This document shows, piece after piece, positions 1-5,189 of a stretch of 10,243 nucleotides of DNA. The position numbers and the translations under genes are program-made. Below the pieces are notes generated by a model, which ran no database searches, was not told where the DNA came from, and saw only the letters and a program-made list of their open reading frames with translations. The stretch lies in assembly GCA_947630635.1 (NCBI GenBank), contig CANRIJ010000051.1, positions 1-10,243 on the forward strand. The letters are read 5' to 3'. Position 1 is the stretch's first letter. Each line of letters starts with the position of its first letter. This stretch comes from an uncultured Spirochaetaceae bacterium. GTDB taxonomy: Bacteria; Spirochaetota; Spirochaetia; Sphaerochaetales; Sphaerochaetaceae.

Positions 1-26
1 TTTTTCACGGTTCCTATTTTTTCCAT
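1..26 (-). CDS. 5' end of an unidentified gene, running off the left edge
   Basis: Only eight full codons are visible, reading MEKIGTVK on the minus strand from an ATG at 26-24. The start is supported by a perfect AGGAGG (37-32) with a 5-base spacer (CTTCT). A weak promoter (TTGGAC at 73-68, TGTATT at 50-45, 17-base spacer) could drive it, so it may be an independent transcript downstream of the terminator-like hairpin at 72-121. Nothing can be said about function from so short a piece. Confidence 0.5.
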
Positions 27-44
27 AGAAGCCTCCTAATAGCT

Positions 45-73
45 AATACAGAAAAATTTTGAATTTTGTCCAA
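45..73 (-). promoter_or_regulatory. Possible promoter for the gene leaving the left edge
   Basis: Reading the minus strand, TTGGAC (73-68) and TGTATT (50-45) are separated by 17 bases, about 20 bases before the ATG at 26. The -10 match is only moderate and the area is AT-rich, so chance matches are likely. Confidence 0.25.
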
Positions 74-121
74 AAATACCCGTTTTTCCATGAAATATGG
101 CCAGAAAGCGGCCAAAACGGG
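72..121 (-). terminator. Terminator-like hairpin downstream of the surface-protein fragment
   Basis: Bases 79-86 (CCCGTTTT) and 114-121 (AAAACGGG) are perfect inverted complements. The region between them holds two smaller inverted repeats: CCAT/ATGG at 88-91/97-100 and GGCC/GGCC at 99-102/110-113. On the minus strand the stem is followed directly by TATTTTT (78-72). It lies 76 bases past the stop codon at 197-199, where a terminator for that reading frame would be expected. The branched interior is longer than in a typical intrinsic terminator. Confidence 0.5.
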
Positions 122-196
122 CTTATCTCCATCTCTCTCCTTCCATATGGCGCCCTCTGCCTATGCATAGAGGCGGAAGAGGAGGAGAAGTGAATG

Positions 197-919
197 TTAG
201 TCCTCAGCCTCAAGAACAAGAGTGATCTCTATGCCAGTGGTGATGGCAGAGCCTGTTCCGGAAGATGGGAGCTTGACTGTTCCAGACGTGAATTTGGCGC
301 CTGTTATACTATCTTCCTCAAGATCAAGGGTCTTTCCGAGGTTCTCAGCAGAGACAGTTCCTGTCACATTGATGTTGCCCGAGCTCTTTGTGAATACCAA
401 TTCTGGTGCGTCTGGGCAGGTAAGCGTGATAGCCGTAACAGAGCTCCAATTGGTATCGGTATTTGTCGGAGTGATATTGCTCTGGTTTACTGAGTAGACG
501 CTGACAGCGGCCGTTCCAGTTATTGACGATACCGTGAGAGTCGGATTTCCGTCTGCTGCATCATATGTGCCGCTGAATGTCCCCTCGACTGTGTATTCTG
601 CATTGGTTGTCTGGATAGCTATCGTTCCAGTGATTGAGAACTCGGCATCCTCAAATGCCTCTGCCTGGCCAGTCACCTTTCCGGAGAAGGAGACATCTGT
701 TGAGCTGAGAGTTGCTGTGATTGATCCCTCCATTCCGTTTGGAAGGGTGACGGAGAAGGAGGTTCCGTCTTCTGCAGCGGTTCCGCTGAAGCCAGAGAAG
801 CCAGATAGCGCTGCTGATCCAGAGACGGTTGCCGTGACTGGGGCAGCAAAGTATGCGGTGACCGCATTGGCTGTGGTTGCTGCTGGCTCTGTCGAGTCGA
901 TTGATACATGGAAATCTTG
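197..919 (-). pseudogene. 5'-truncated fragment of a Thr/Ser/Gly-rich surface-type protein
   Basis: The minus-strand frame is open from just below a stop at 922-920 down to TAA at 199-197, about 240 residues. The first ATG (733-731) falls in the middle of the uninterrupted protein-like stretch and has no good ribosome site. The sequence is low in Cys and Lys, rich in Thr, Ser, Gly and Val, and has beta-strand-like alternation (for example SITGTIAIQTTNAEYTVEG and ITGTAAVSVYSVNQ), as in secreted or outer-surface repeat-type domains. It has no signal peptide or start codon. It is also GC-richer than its neighbours, and the bases just upstream become T-rich on the plus strand with stops in all frames. 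I read it as the C-terminal part of a surface protein that lost its 5' end, or a silent cassette. A shorter expressed protein from 733 (178 aa) is the alternative. I recognise no named family. Confidence 0.6.
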
Positions 920-1125
920 TTATCTATATTGGTGATTTTTTACCTTGTTATGGTGAATGCATTGTATTTCTAATTGGTTTTAGCTTGTTTATTTATGCTT
1001 CTAAAATGTTTATGCCTTATTTGGTCTATTTTAATTGTATTATTTGATATTGATTTTTTTTGTGATTATGAAGTGTGTCTATTTTGCTGTTTGTCAGTTA
1101 CTTGTTTTGTAGTTTTTATGTTTTG
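920..1125. other. Gene-free, strongly T-biased AT-rich stretch
   Basis: No open frame of useful length is present on either strand. The longest start-to-stop stretch noticed is a 14-codon frame from 1068 without a ribosome site. The plus strand is dominated by T with G next and very little C (many TTTT and TTG runs), so the minus strand is A-rich. It separates the GC-richer surface-protein fragment from the short-chain dehydrogenase operon. It could be decayed sequence or a long untranslated leader. Confidence 0.5.
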
Positions 1126-1163
1126 AACTTAGGCTTTAGATGAGTTTTATCTAAGTTTTTTTT
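1126..1163 (+). promoter_or_regulatory. Terminator/anti-terminator-like hairpin pair before the dehydrogenase gene
   Basis: AACTTAG (1126-1132) is complementary to CTAAGTT (1151-1157). TTAGAT (1136-1141) is complementary to ATCTAA (1149-1154). The two pairings share their 3' arm and cannot coexist, and the 3' arm runs into eight T residues (1156-1163). This is the layout of an attenuator or weak intrinsic terminator on the plus strand, but the stems are AT-rich and no gene lies upstream on this strand. Confidence 0.3.
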
Positions 1164-1171
1164 GATGGATT

Positions 1172-1177
1172 TATAAT
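1172..1177 (+). promoter_or_regulatory. Consensus -10 box upstream of the dehydrogenase operon
   Basis: TATAAT is a perfect -10 hexamer 36 bases before the ATG at 1214, which would give a leader of about 30 bases carrying the AGGAGG site. The expected -35 position (1149-1154, ATCTAA) is poor and lies in the hairpin described just upstream, so only the -10 element is convincing. Confidence 0.4.
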
Positions 1178-1213
1178 GTAGGCTGTTAACGGTGTAAAGA
1201 AGGAGGCCAAATA

Positions 1214-1951
1214 ATGCTAAAGGGTAAGACAGCGGTAATTACAGGAGGAACTAGGGGTATAGGTTTTGCAATTGCTGAGAAGTTTCTGGAAAATGGAGCA
1301 AATGTCGCAATTGCGGGATCTAGAAAGGAGACTGTTGATAAGGCTCTTGAAAGGCTTGAAGGGTATAAAGACCGAGTAATGGGTATATGGCCAGATCTAG
1401 TCAGTCCGGATGAGGTAAAGGCAGCCTTTGATTCAGTAAAGGATAGATTTGGATCGCTCGACATTCTTATTAACAATGCTGGCATATCCTCAAGAACGAG
1501 TATCTATGACTATACAATCGAGGAGTTTGAAAAGATCATAGACCTCAATTTCAAGGCAGTCTTTGTTTGCTCTCAGGCAGCTGCAAGGATTATGAAGAAA
1601 GAGGGTGGTGGAGTTATTATCAACACCAGCTCAATGGTTGGTAAGTTTGGTCAGCCATCTGGCTGTGGATACCCTGCAACTAAATTTGCAGTAAATGGAA
1701 TGACACAATCACTGGCTAGAGAACTTGCTAAGGACAATATAAGAGTAAATGCAGTAGCCCCTGGTGTTACAAGAACCGATATGGTTGCCTCTCTTCCAAA
1801 GGAAATGGTTGATAGAATCTCTCAGAATATTCCTCTTGGGCGTCCAGGGGAGCCAGTTGATGTGGCGAATGCATATCTCTATCTTGCCAGTGATATGGCA
1901 TCCTATGTAACTGGTACTATTTTGAGTGTAGATGGAGCAGCAATGAACTGA
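1214..1951 (+). CDS. Short-chain dehydrogenase/reductase (FabG-like)
   Basis: This 245-residue protein is a classical SDR, an NAD(P)-dependent oxidoreductase acting on a carbonyl or hydroxyl group in the cytosol. The Rossmann motif TGGTRGIG is at residues 10-17, NNAG at 87-90, and the catalytic tetrad is Asn112, Ser140, Tyr153 and Lys157 (YPATK at 153-157). Arg37 after the second beta strand is suggestive of NADP preference. The tail (YVTGTILSVDGA) and the length match the 3-oxoacyl-ACP reductase group. The start is set by AGGAGG (1201-1206) with a 7-base spacer. It heads a probable operon with the small DUF2007-type gene 5 bases downstream and the HD-domain gene. There are no fatty-acid synthesis genes nearby, so it need not be the housekeeping FabG. 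A sugar or hydroxy-acid dehydrogenase such as gluconate 5-dehydrogenase is equally possible, since SDR substrates cannot be read from motifs. Confidence 0.9.
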   Translation: MLKGKTAVITGGTRGIGFAIAEKFLENGANVAIAGSRKETVDKALERLEGYKDRVMGIWPDLVSPDEVKAAFDSVKDRFGSLDILINNAGISSRTSIYDYTIEEFEKIIDLNFKAVFVCSQAAARIMKKEGGGVIINTSSMVGKFGQPSGCGYPATKFAVNGMTQSLARELAKDNIRVNAVAPGVTRTDMVASLPKEMVDRISQNIPLGRPGEPVDVANAYLYLASDMASYVTGTILSVDGAAMN

Positions 1952-1956
1952 TCTTT

Positions 1957-2202
1957 ATGTGTGATCTAGTCAGTATCTATACAGCGAAAAATACTATAGA
2001 GGCCGATTATTTGGTCTCTATATTTTTATCCAATGGCATAAATGCAGTAAAGAAGGGGATAAATGATACAGGCTTCTTAGAAGTCTATGCAGGATATTCT
2101 CTTTATCCAGTTGAGATATTGGTAAGTAGAGATGACAAAGATAAAGCAAACATGCTTTTAGATGAAATATTCGGCAAGAACGATTTAGAGATCTGTAAAT
2201 AA
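1957..2202 (+). CDS. Small DUF2007-type putative signal-transducing protein
   Basis: The 81-residue product has the DUF2007 outline. It opens with a short strand and a TxxxEADYLVSIFLSNGI helix (residues about 13-28), continues through a glycine-containing middle (GFLEVYAGYS), and ends with the strand VEILVSRDDKDKANMLLDEI (about 52-71). The family has a ferredoxin-like fold and is described as a putative prokaryotic signal-transducing protein, with no established reaction. The ATG lies only 5 bases after the TGA of the dehydrogenase gene and has just a weak GGAG-like site inside that gene's end, so translation is probably coupled. The protein has no signal peptide and no membrane segment. The family call rests on pattern memory; a simple hypothetical protein is the fallback. 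Confidence 0.7.
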   Translation: MCDLVSIYTAKNTIEADYLVSIFLSNGINAVKKGINDTGFLEVYAGYSLYPVEILVSRDDKDKANMLLDEIFGKNDLEICK

Positions 2203-2282
2203 GAGTGTGTTGTATTCTTTTTTTTTGGTTATTACATCAACTCTTATAAATGACTAAAATCGCAGGAATAGGGAGATTTCAG

Positions 2283-2777
2283 ATGTCAAAGCTCAATAGA
2301 CTTGTCAAAGCAATGATGGAATATGATAAGAGAGATGCCCAAGAGATACAGCATTTTATCAAAGTTCGCGCTTTTTCTGAGATGATTGGGAGAGAAGAGG
2401 GCCTCTCAAAGGATGAGCTCTTCACATTGGAGGCTGCTGCGATAACACATGATATAGGCATTAGGCTCTCTCGGGAAAAATATGGGGATACAAGCGGAAA
2501 ACATCAGGAAGAATTGGGTCCAAGTGAGGCGAGAGCTCTTCTGGAGAGTCTCTCTTTTCATGAAGAGACTATAGAGCGCGTCTCTAAGATGATCAGTCTT
2601 CACCATAGCTACGATAGAGTCGATGGCTTGGATCTGAGAATTCTTATGGAAGCTGATGCTCTAGTAAATTTATGTGAGCATAATTCTAATAGAGAAGAGA
2701 TTGAAAGGGTCTATGGTTCTATATTTAGAACAAATACCGGCAAGGCAATTTGCAGGATTATGTTTGGCTTAGATTGA
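2283..2777 (+). CDS. HD-domain metal-dependent phosphohydrolase
   Basis: Numbering from Met at 2283 gives 164 residues. The HD-superfamily metal-site residues appear in order: His24 (IQHFIKV), His56-Asp57 in ITHDIG, His74 (GKHQEELG), His107-His108 (SLHHSYD) and Asp125 (MEADALVN). Such proteins hydrolyse phosphate esters, often nucleotides or signalling nucleotides, in the cytosol. The substrate of this small stand-alone form is unknown. I chose 2283 over the in-frame ATG at 2250 because AGGGAG (2270-2275) sits 7 bases before it, whereas 2250 has no ribosome site and adds 11 residues unlike the family. The gap after the DUF2007-type gene is 80 bases and holds a T9 run and a TATAAA -10-like box (2245-2250), so the gene may have its own promoter as well as read-through from upstream. 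Confidence 0.85.
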   Translation: MSKLNRLVKAMMEYDKRDAQEIQHFIKVRAFSEMIGREEGLSKDELFTLEAAAITHDIGIRLSREKYGDTSGKHQEELGPSEARALLESLSFHEETIERVSKMISLHHSYDRVDGLDLRILMEADALVNLCEHNSNREEIERVYGSIFRTNTGKAICRIMFGLD

Positions 2778-2944
2778 TTTCCCATTGACTATTTATTTTA
2801 TTGTTTATTTTTAATAAATATCGTCTGTGAATTTTATGGTAAAGCATTTTCTAAAATTTTTTTAAAGGAAAAACAACTGAGAAATACTAATTTTGGAGGG
2901 AGTTATTAGGTAGTATTTATCGGTTGCATTTTAGAACTATAGAG

Positions 2945-2962
2945 AACTGGGGCAGTTTTTTT
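2945..2962 (+). terminator. Short hairpin with T7, possible terminator before the lacI-family gene
   Basis: AACTG (2945-2949) and CAGTT (2953-2957) form a 5-bp stem with a GGG loop, followed by an unbroken T run through 2962. It lies about 170 bases after the HD-domain gene and just before the repressor's TTGACA box, a sensible place to end the upstream transcript. The stem is short, so efficiency is doubtful. Confidence 0.4.
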
Positions 2963-2995
2963 AAAAATTATTCTTATTCAAGTAAAGAGTTTTGT

Positions 2996-3024
2996 TTGAC
3001 AGCTAATTGCAGACATGGAAGAAT
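2996..3024 (+). promoter_or_regulatory. Promoter of the LacI-family repressor gene
   Basis: A perfect -35 hexamer TTGACA (2996-3001) is followed after 17 bases by AAGAAT (3019-3024), a 4-of-6 match to TATAAT. Transcription would start near 3031, inside the palindrome at 3029-3046, so a repressor bound there would block its own promoter. An alternative -10, TATAGA (3028-3033), lies wholly inside the palindrome but lacks a good -35. Confidence 0.55.
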
Positions 3025-3028
3025 TGTT

Positions 3029-3046
3029 ATAGAAAAGGTTTTCTAT
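3029..3046. promoter_or_regulatory. Perfect palindromic operator over the repressor's own start codon
   Basis: ATAGAAAA (3029-3036) and TTTTCTAT (3039-3046) are perfect inverted complements around GG (3037-3038). The site covers the AAAAGG ribosome site and the first two bases of the ATG at 3045. It matches the palindrome at 4082-4105 in 16 of its 18 bases, differing at the centre (GG versus CG) and at one adjacent position. LacI-family proteins bind even palindromes of this size, so autorepression is the natural reading. Confidence 0.65.
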
Positions 3047-4070
3047 GTCGGTACTTATAACTGATGTTGCTAAGCTTGCTGGGGTTTCGATCTCTACTGT
3101 TTCCAGGGTTATAAATGATACTGGATACCCTGTTAAGCCGGCAGTCAGAGAGAAGGTTTTGTCAGCTTCAAAAGCACTTAATTATGTACCGAATAATGCC
3201 GCTAAGACTCTTAGGAAAAAGAAGAGAAATGGTATAGCTTTAATAGTAAGAAGCATTAGCGATCCATATTTCAACGATATTGAGAAAGGCGTTACTGAAA
3301 CAGCCATTAAGAATGGGATATTTGCCTCTGTTTTCTCTTCTATGCAAGATACTGAATTTGAGATTCAGTATTATAACATGCTGATTGAGCAGCAATATGC
3401 TGGGGTAATAATTGGCTGTGGTGCCTATGGTGGCTCAAAGACTAATAAGCGTTTGAAAATAGCTGTTAGACAGCTTCAAAACCAAGGGTGCAAGGTTATT
3501 GCCTTGGCTCCCCAGGGCTTCGAGGTCCCTACGATATCTGTTGATAACATAGATGTGGGCTATAAGGCTACAAAAGCATTAATTTCGAAGAGGCATAAGG
3601 ATATCGCCTATTTAGGTGGATATATTGATCACTTAGTTGAGGATGCAAGATTTTTAGGTTATCAGAGAGCGTTGGAAGAAGCTGGGCTGATTTATAACCC
3701 TCTTCTTGTTTACACATCTGGATATAGTATTCAAGGTGGCTATGATAACTGCACGAGGCTTCTTGCATGTAAGGAGGATTTTACTGCAGCGTATTGCTCC
3801 AATGATCATATTGCATGTGGTTTTATTCAATGCCTAAAAGAGAGAGGACTTAAAGTACCTGAAGATGTATCTGTGGTTGGCACTGGAGGCTTTTATGAGG
3901 AGTTTGGCTTTCAGATCTCGAAAAGCCTTTCCACCGTCAAATTCCCATTCTATGAATTGGGTGAGAAAGCGGTAGATTACATAATAGGGGAGAAAGAACT
4001 TTCTAATGATTTCAATGAGATTATGCCAACTGAAGTTGTCTTAAAAGCGACGACTTCAGAACTGACATAA
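3045..4070 (+). CDS. LacI-family transcriptional repressor
   Basis: The 341-residue protein has the standard two-part layout. The N-terminal helix-turn-helix spans about residues 5-25 (ITDVAKLAGVSISTVSRVIN). The hinge helix (NNAAKTLRK, about 50-58) places a leucine at 56, where LacI-type proteins insert a leucine into the centre of the operator. A periplasmic-binding-protein-like effector domain begins at about 62 (GIALIVRSISDPYF). It contains NDHIACGFIQ and VPEDVSVVGTGG, where most relatives have VVGFDD. The ribosome site is a modest AAAAGG (3033-3038) embedded in an operator palindrome. A second palindrome lies 12 bases after the stop codon, before the TRAP genes. The protein probably senses the imported compound or a product of the downstream enzymes and releases the operators. 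The effector-pocket sequence does not reveal the ligand. Confidence 0.93.
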   Translation: MSVLITDVAKLAGVSISTVSRVINDTGYPVKPAVREKVLSASKALNYVPNNAAKTLRKKKRNGIALIVRSISDPYFNDIEKGVTETAIKNGIFASVFSSMQDTEFEIQYYNMLIEQQYAGVIIGCGAYGGSKTNKRLKIAVRQLQNQGCKVIALAPQGFEVPTISVDNIDVGYKATKALISKRHKDIAYLGGYIDHLVEDARFLGYQRALEEAGLIYNPLLVYTSGYSIQGGYDNCTRLLACKEDFTAAYCSNDHIACGFIQCLKERGLKVPEDVSVVGTGGFYEEFGFQISKSLSTVKFPFYELGEKAVDYIIGEKELSNDFNEIMPTEVVLKATTSELT

Positions 4071-4089
4071 ATTTTTTGGATAATATAGA
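4062..4089 (+). promoter_or_regulatory. Probable promoter of the TRAP/hydrolase/dehydrogenase operon
   Basis: CTGACA (4062-4067, in the last codons of the repressor gene) and TATAGA (4084-4089) are 16 bases apart, and the -10 lies in the left arm of the operator palindrome. An alternative pair, TTGGAT (4076-4081) and TATATT (4100-4105) with an 18-base spacer, also overlaps the palindrome. In either case a bound repressor would block RNA polymerase. Choosing between them needs a mapped transcript start. Confidence 0.45.
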
Positions 4090-4105
4090 AAACGATTTCT
4101 ATATT
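4082..4105. promoter_or_regulatory. LacI-type operator in front of the TRAP binding-protein gene
   Basis: Arms AATATAGAAA (4082-4091) and TTTCTATATT (4096-4105) are exact inverted complements. They flank a centre of A-CG-A (4092-4095), whose only defect is the A/A pair around the central CG. A central CG with A/T-rich flanks is characteristic of LacI-family sites. It lies between the repressor stop (4070) and the binding-protein ribosome site (4127) and shares its core with the palindrome at 3029-3046. Confidence 0.7.
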
Positions 4106-4138
4106 GAGTCGAATATTTCTTTTCATAGGAGGGATGTA

Positions 4139-5122
4139 ATGAAGAGAATTTTGTCATTGTTGCTTGTAATGCTGGCACTTATGGATTCTGTTTTTGCAGG
4201 TGGATCAAATGAATCTGCAGGAACATCAGACGGTATTGCCTGGCCAAAGGTCATGACACTTGGAACAGCTGGTACTGGTGGAGCCTATTATTCAAATGGC
4301 GTAACACTTGGAACGCTTTTTGAGAAGTATCTTCCTACTAAAGTAACAGTTGAGATTACTGGTGGAGCAATTGAGAATGTTGTTCTCATGAGTCAGGGTG
4401 AGCTTGATATTGCTATGACAAACGAGCATCTTGGTTATTTTGCCGATCACAAAATGAGTCCGTATGAGGATCTTGAGAATCCTAATTTCTCAGTTCTTTC
4501 CGCTGGTCTTACTCCGGGTGTTATCCACTTTGTTGTTGGTGGAAATTCCGATATAAAGAGCCCTGCGGACCTAAAGGGCAAGGTTGTTGCCGTAGGCACA
4601 CAGGGCAATGGATCCTTATCAACAATTGAAGCTGTACTCAATTTCTATGGGATCACATTTGATGATTTTACACCAAGCTACCTTAATTACACAGAGGGGT
4701 GTCAGGGTATTCTTGATGGGACCGTTGATTGCTGTATAGTTCCTGCATGGGCCCCTGTCGCATCAGTTCAGCAGCTTGCAGCTGCAGGTAAGCCATATAA
4801 AATCATTGACGTTGATAGACGTGATGAGTTTGTAGAGGAGAGCCCGTTCTATATTACTTGGGAAATTGAGCCAAATACTTATCCAGGACAGGACTATGAG
4901 GTTAAGACATTGGCAACTGCCAACATCATCATAGTCAGAAAGGATCTTCCAGAAGATATCGTATACGAGCTTACAAAGACTCTTTGGGAGAATATAGAGG
5001 AAGTTTACACAGCTCTTCCTGGGCTGAGATATTCTCTTACCCTGGATAATGCTCTTGATACAACATGTGAAATTCATCCGGGAGCTTTGAAATACTACAG
5101 AGAAATTGGACTCGTTGATTAA
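4139..5122 (+). CDS. TAXI-family TRAP transporter solute-binding protein
   Basis: The 327-residue secreted protein captures the transported solute outside the cytoplasmic membrane and delivers it to the TRAP permease encoded next. The signal peptide is MKRILSLLLVMLALMDSVFA, with likely cleavage before GGSNES. There is no lipobox cysteine, so it should be a soluble periplasmic protein. Family marks are TLGTAGTGGAYY near residues 40-51, the middle segment ITGGAIENVVLMSQGELDIA, and the C-terminal EIHPGALKYYREIGL (about 311-325). The start is at 4139, not the in-frame ATG at 4076, because AGGAGGG (4127-4133) lies 5 bases upstream and the signal peptide begins there. The longer frame would cover the operator. 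TAXI receptors bind organic acids or amino acids such as glutamate or C4-dicarboxylates; the ligand here is unknown. Confidence 0.93.
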   Translation: MKRILSLLLVMLALMDSVFAGGSNESAGTSDGIAWPKVMTLGTAGTGGAYYSNGVTLGTLFEKYLPTKVTVEITGGAIENVVLMSQGELDIAMTNEHLGYFADHKMSPYEDLENPNFSVLSAGLTPGVIHFVVGGNSDIKSPADLKGKVVAVGTQGNGSLSTIEAVLNFYGITFDDFTPSYLNYTEGCQGILDGTVDCCIVPAWAPVASVQQLAAAGKPYKIIDVDRRDEFVEESPFYITWEIEPNTYPGQDYEVKTLATANIIIVRKDLPEDIVYELTKTLWENIEEVYTALPGLRYSLTLDNALDTTCEIHPGALKYYREIGLVD

Positions 5123-5143
5123 AAGAGATTGAAGATTGAGTCT

Positions 5144-5169
5144 CCAATGGGGGCATTTGCCCTCATTGG
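5144..5169 (+). promoter_or_regulatory. Strong intercistronic hairpin between binding protein and permease
   Basis: An 11-bp stem (5144-5154 with 5159-5169, one G-T pair) closes an ATTT loop. It has no T tract after it, so it is not a classical intrinsic terminator. Its place 21 bases after the binding-protein stop and just before the permease ribosome site (5177-5182) fits a 3' stabiliser or partial terminator. Such an element would yield more binding protein than permease, as is usual in transport operons. Confidence 0.65.
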
Positions 5170-5189
5170 TTAAATCAAGGAGAAATTTT

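Noticed and set aside
673..909. Minus-strand frame of 78 codons starting MYQSTRQSQQQ
   Set aside because: It is a shifted reading of the surface-protein fragment, with a Gln/Pro/Ser-rich artefact composition. The other frame continues without stops into the Thr/Gly-rich protein.
222..935. Plus-strand frames opposite the surface-protein fragment
   Set aside because: They are complements of the repetitive GC-richer minus-strand frame, lack ribosome sites and show no domain features.
1068..1112. Small frame MKCVYFAVCQLLVL
   Set aside because: Fourteen codons, no ribosome site, in a T-rich gap where such Leu/Val/Phe frames arise by chance.
2201..2249. Inverted repeat AAGAGT...ACTCTT around the T9 run as a terminator
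   Set aside because: The long-range stem is only 6 bp with no T tract after its 3' arm; the T run is in the loop, so terminator geometry is not met.
4076..4138. N-terminal extension of the TAXI protein
   Set aside because: It would place 21 polar residues before the signal peptide, has no ribosome site and covers the operator; ATG 4139 has AGGAGGG at proper distance.
5136..5189. N-terminal extension of the TRAP permease
   Set aside because: It runs through the intercistronic hairpin, and AAGGAG at 5177-5182 points to the ATG at 5190.
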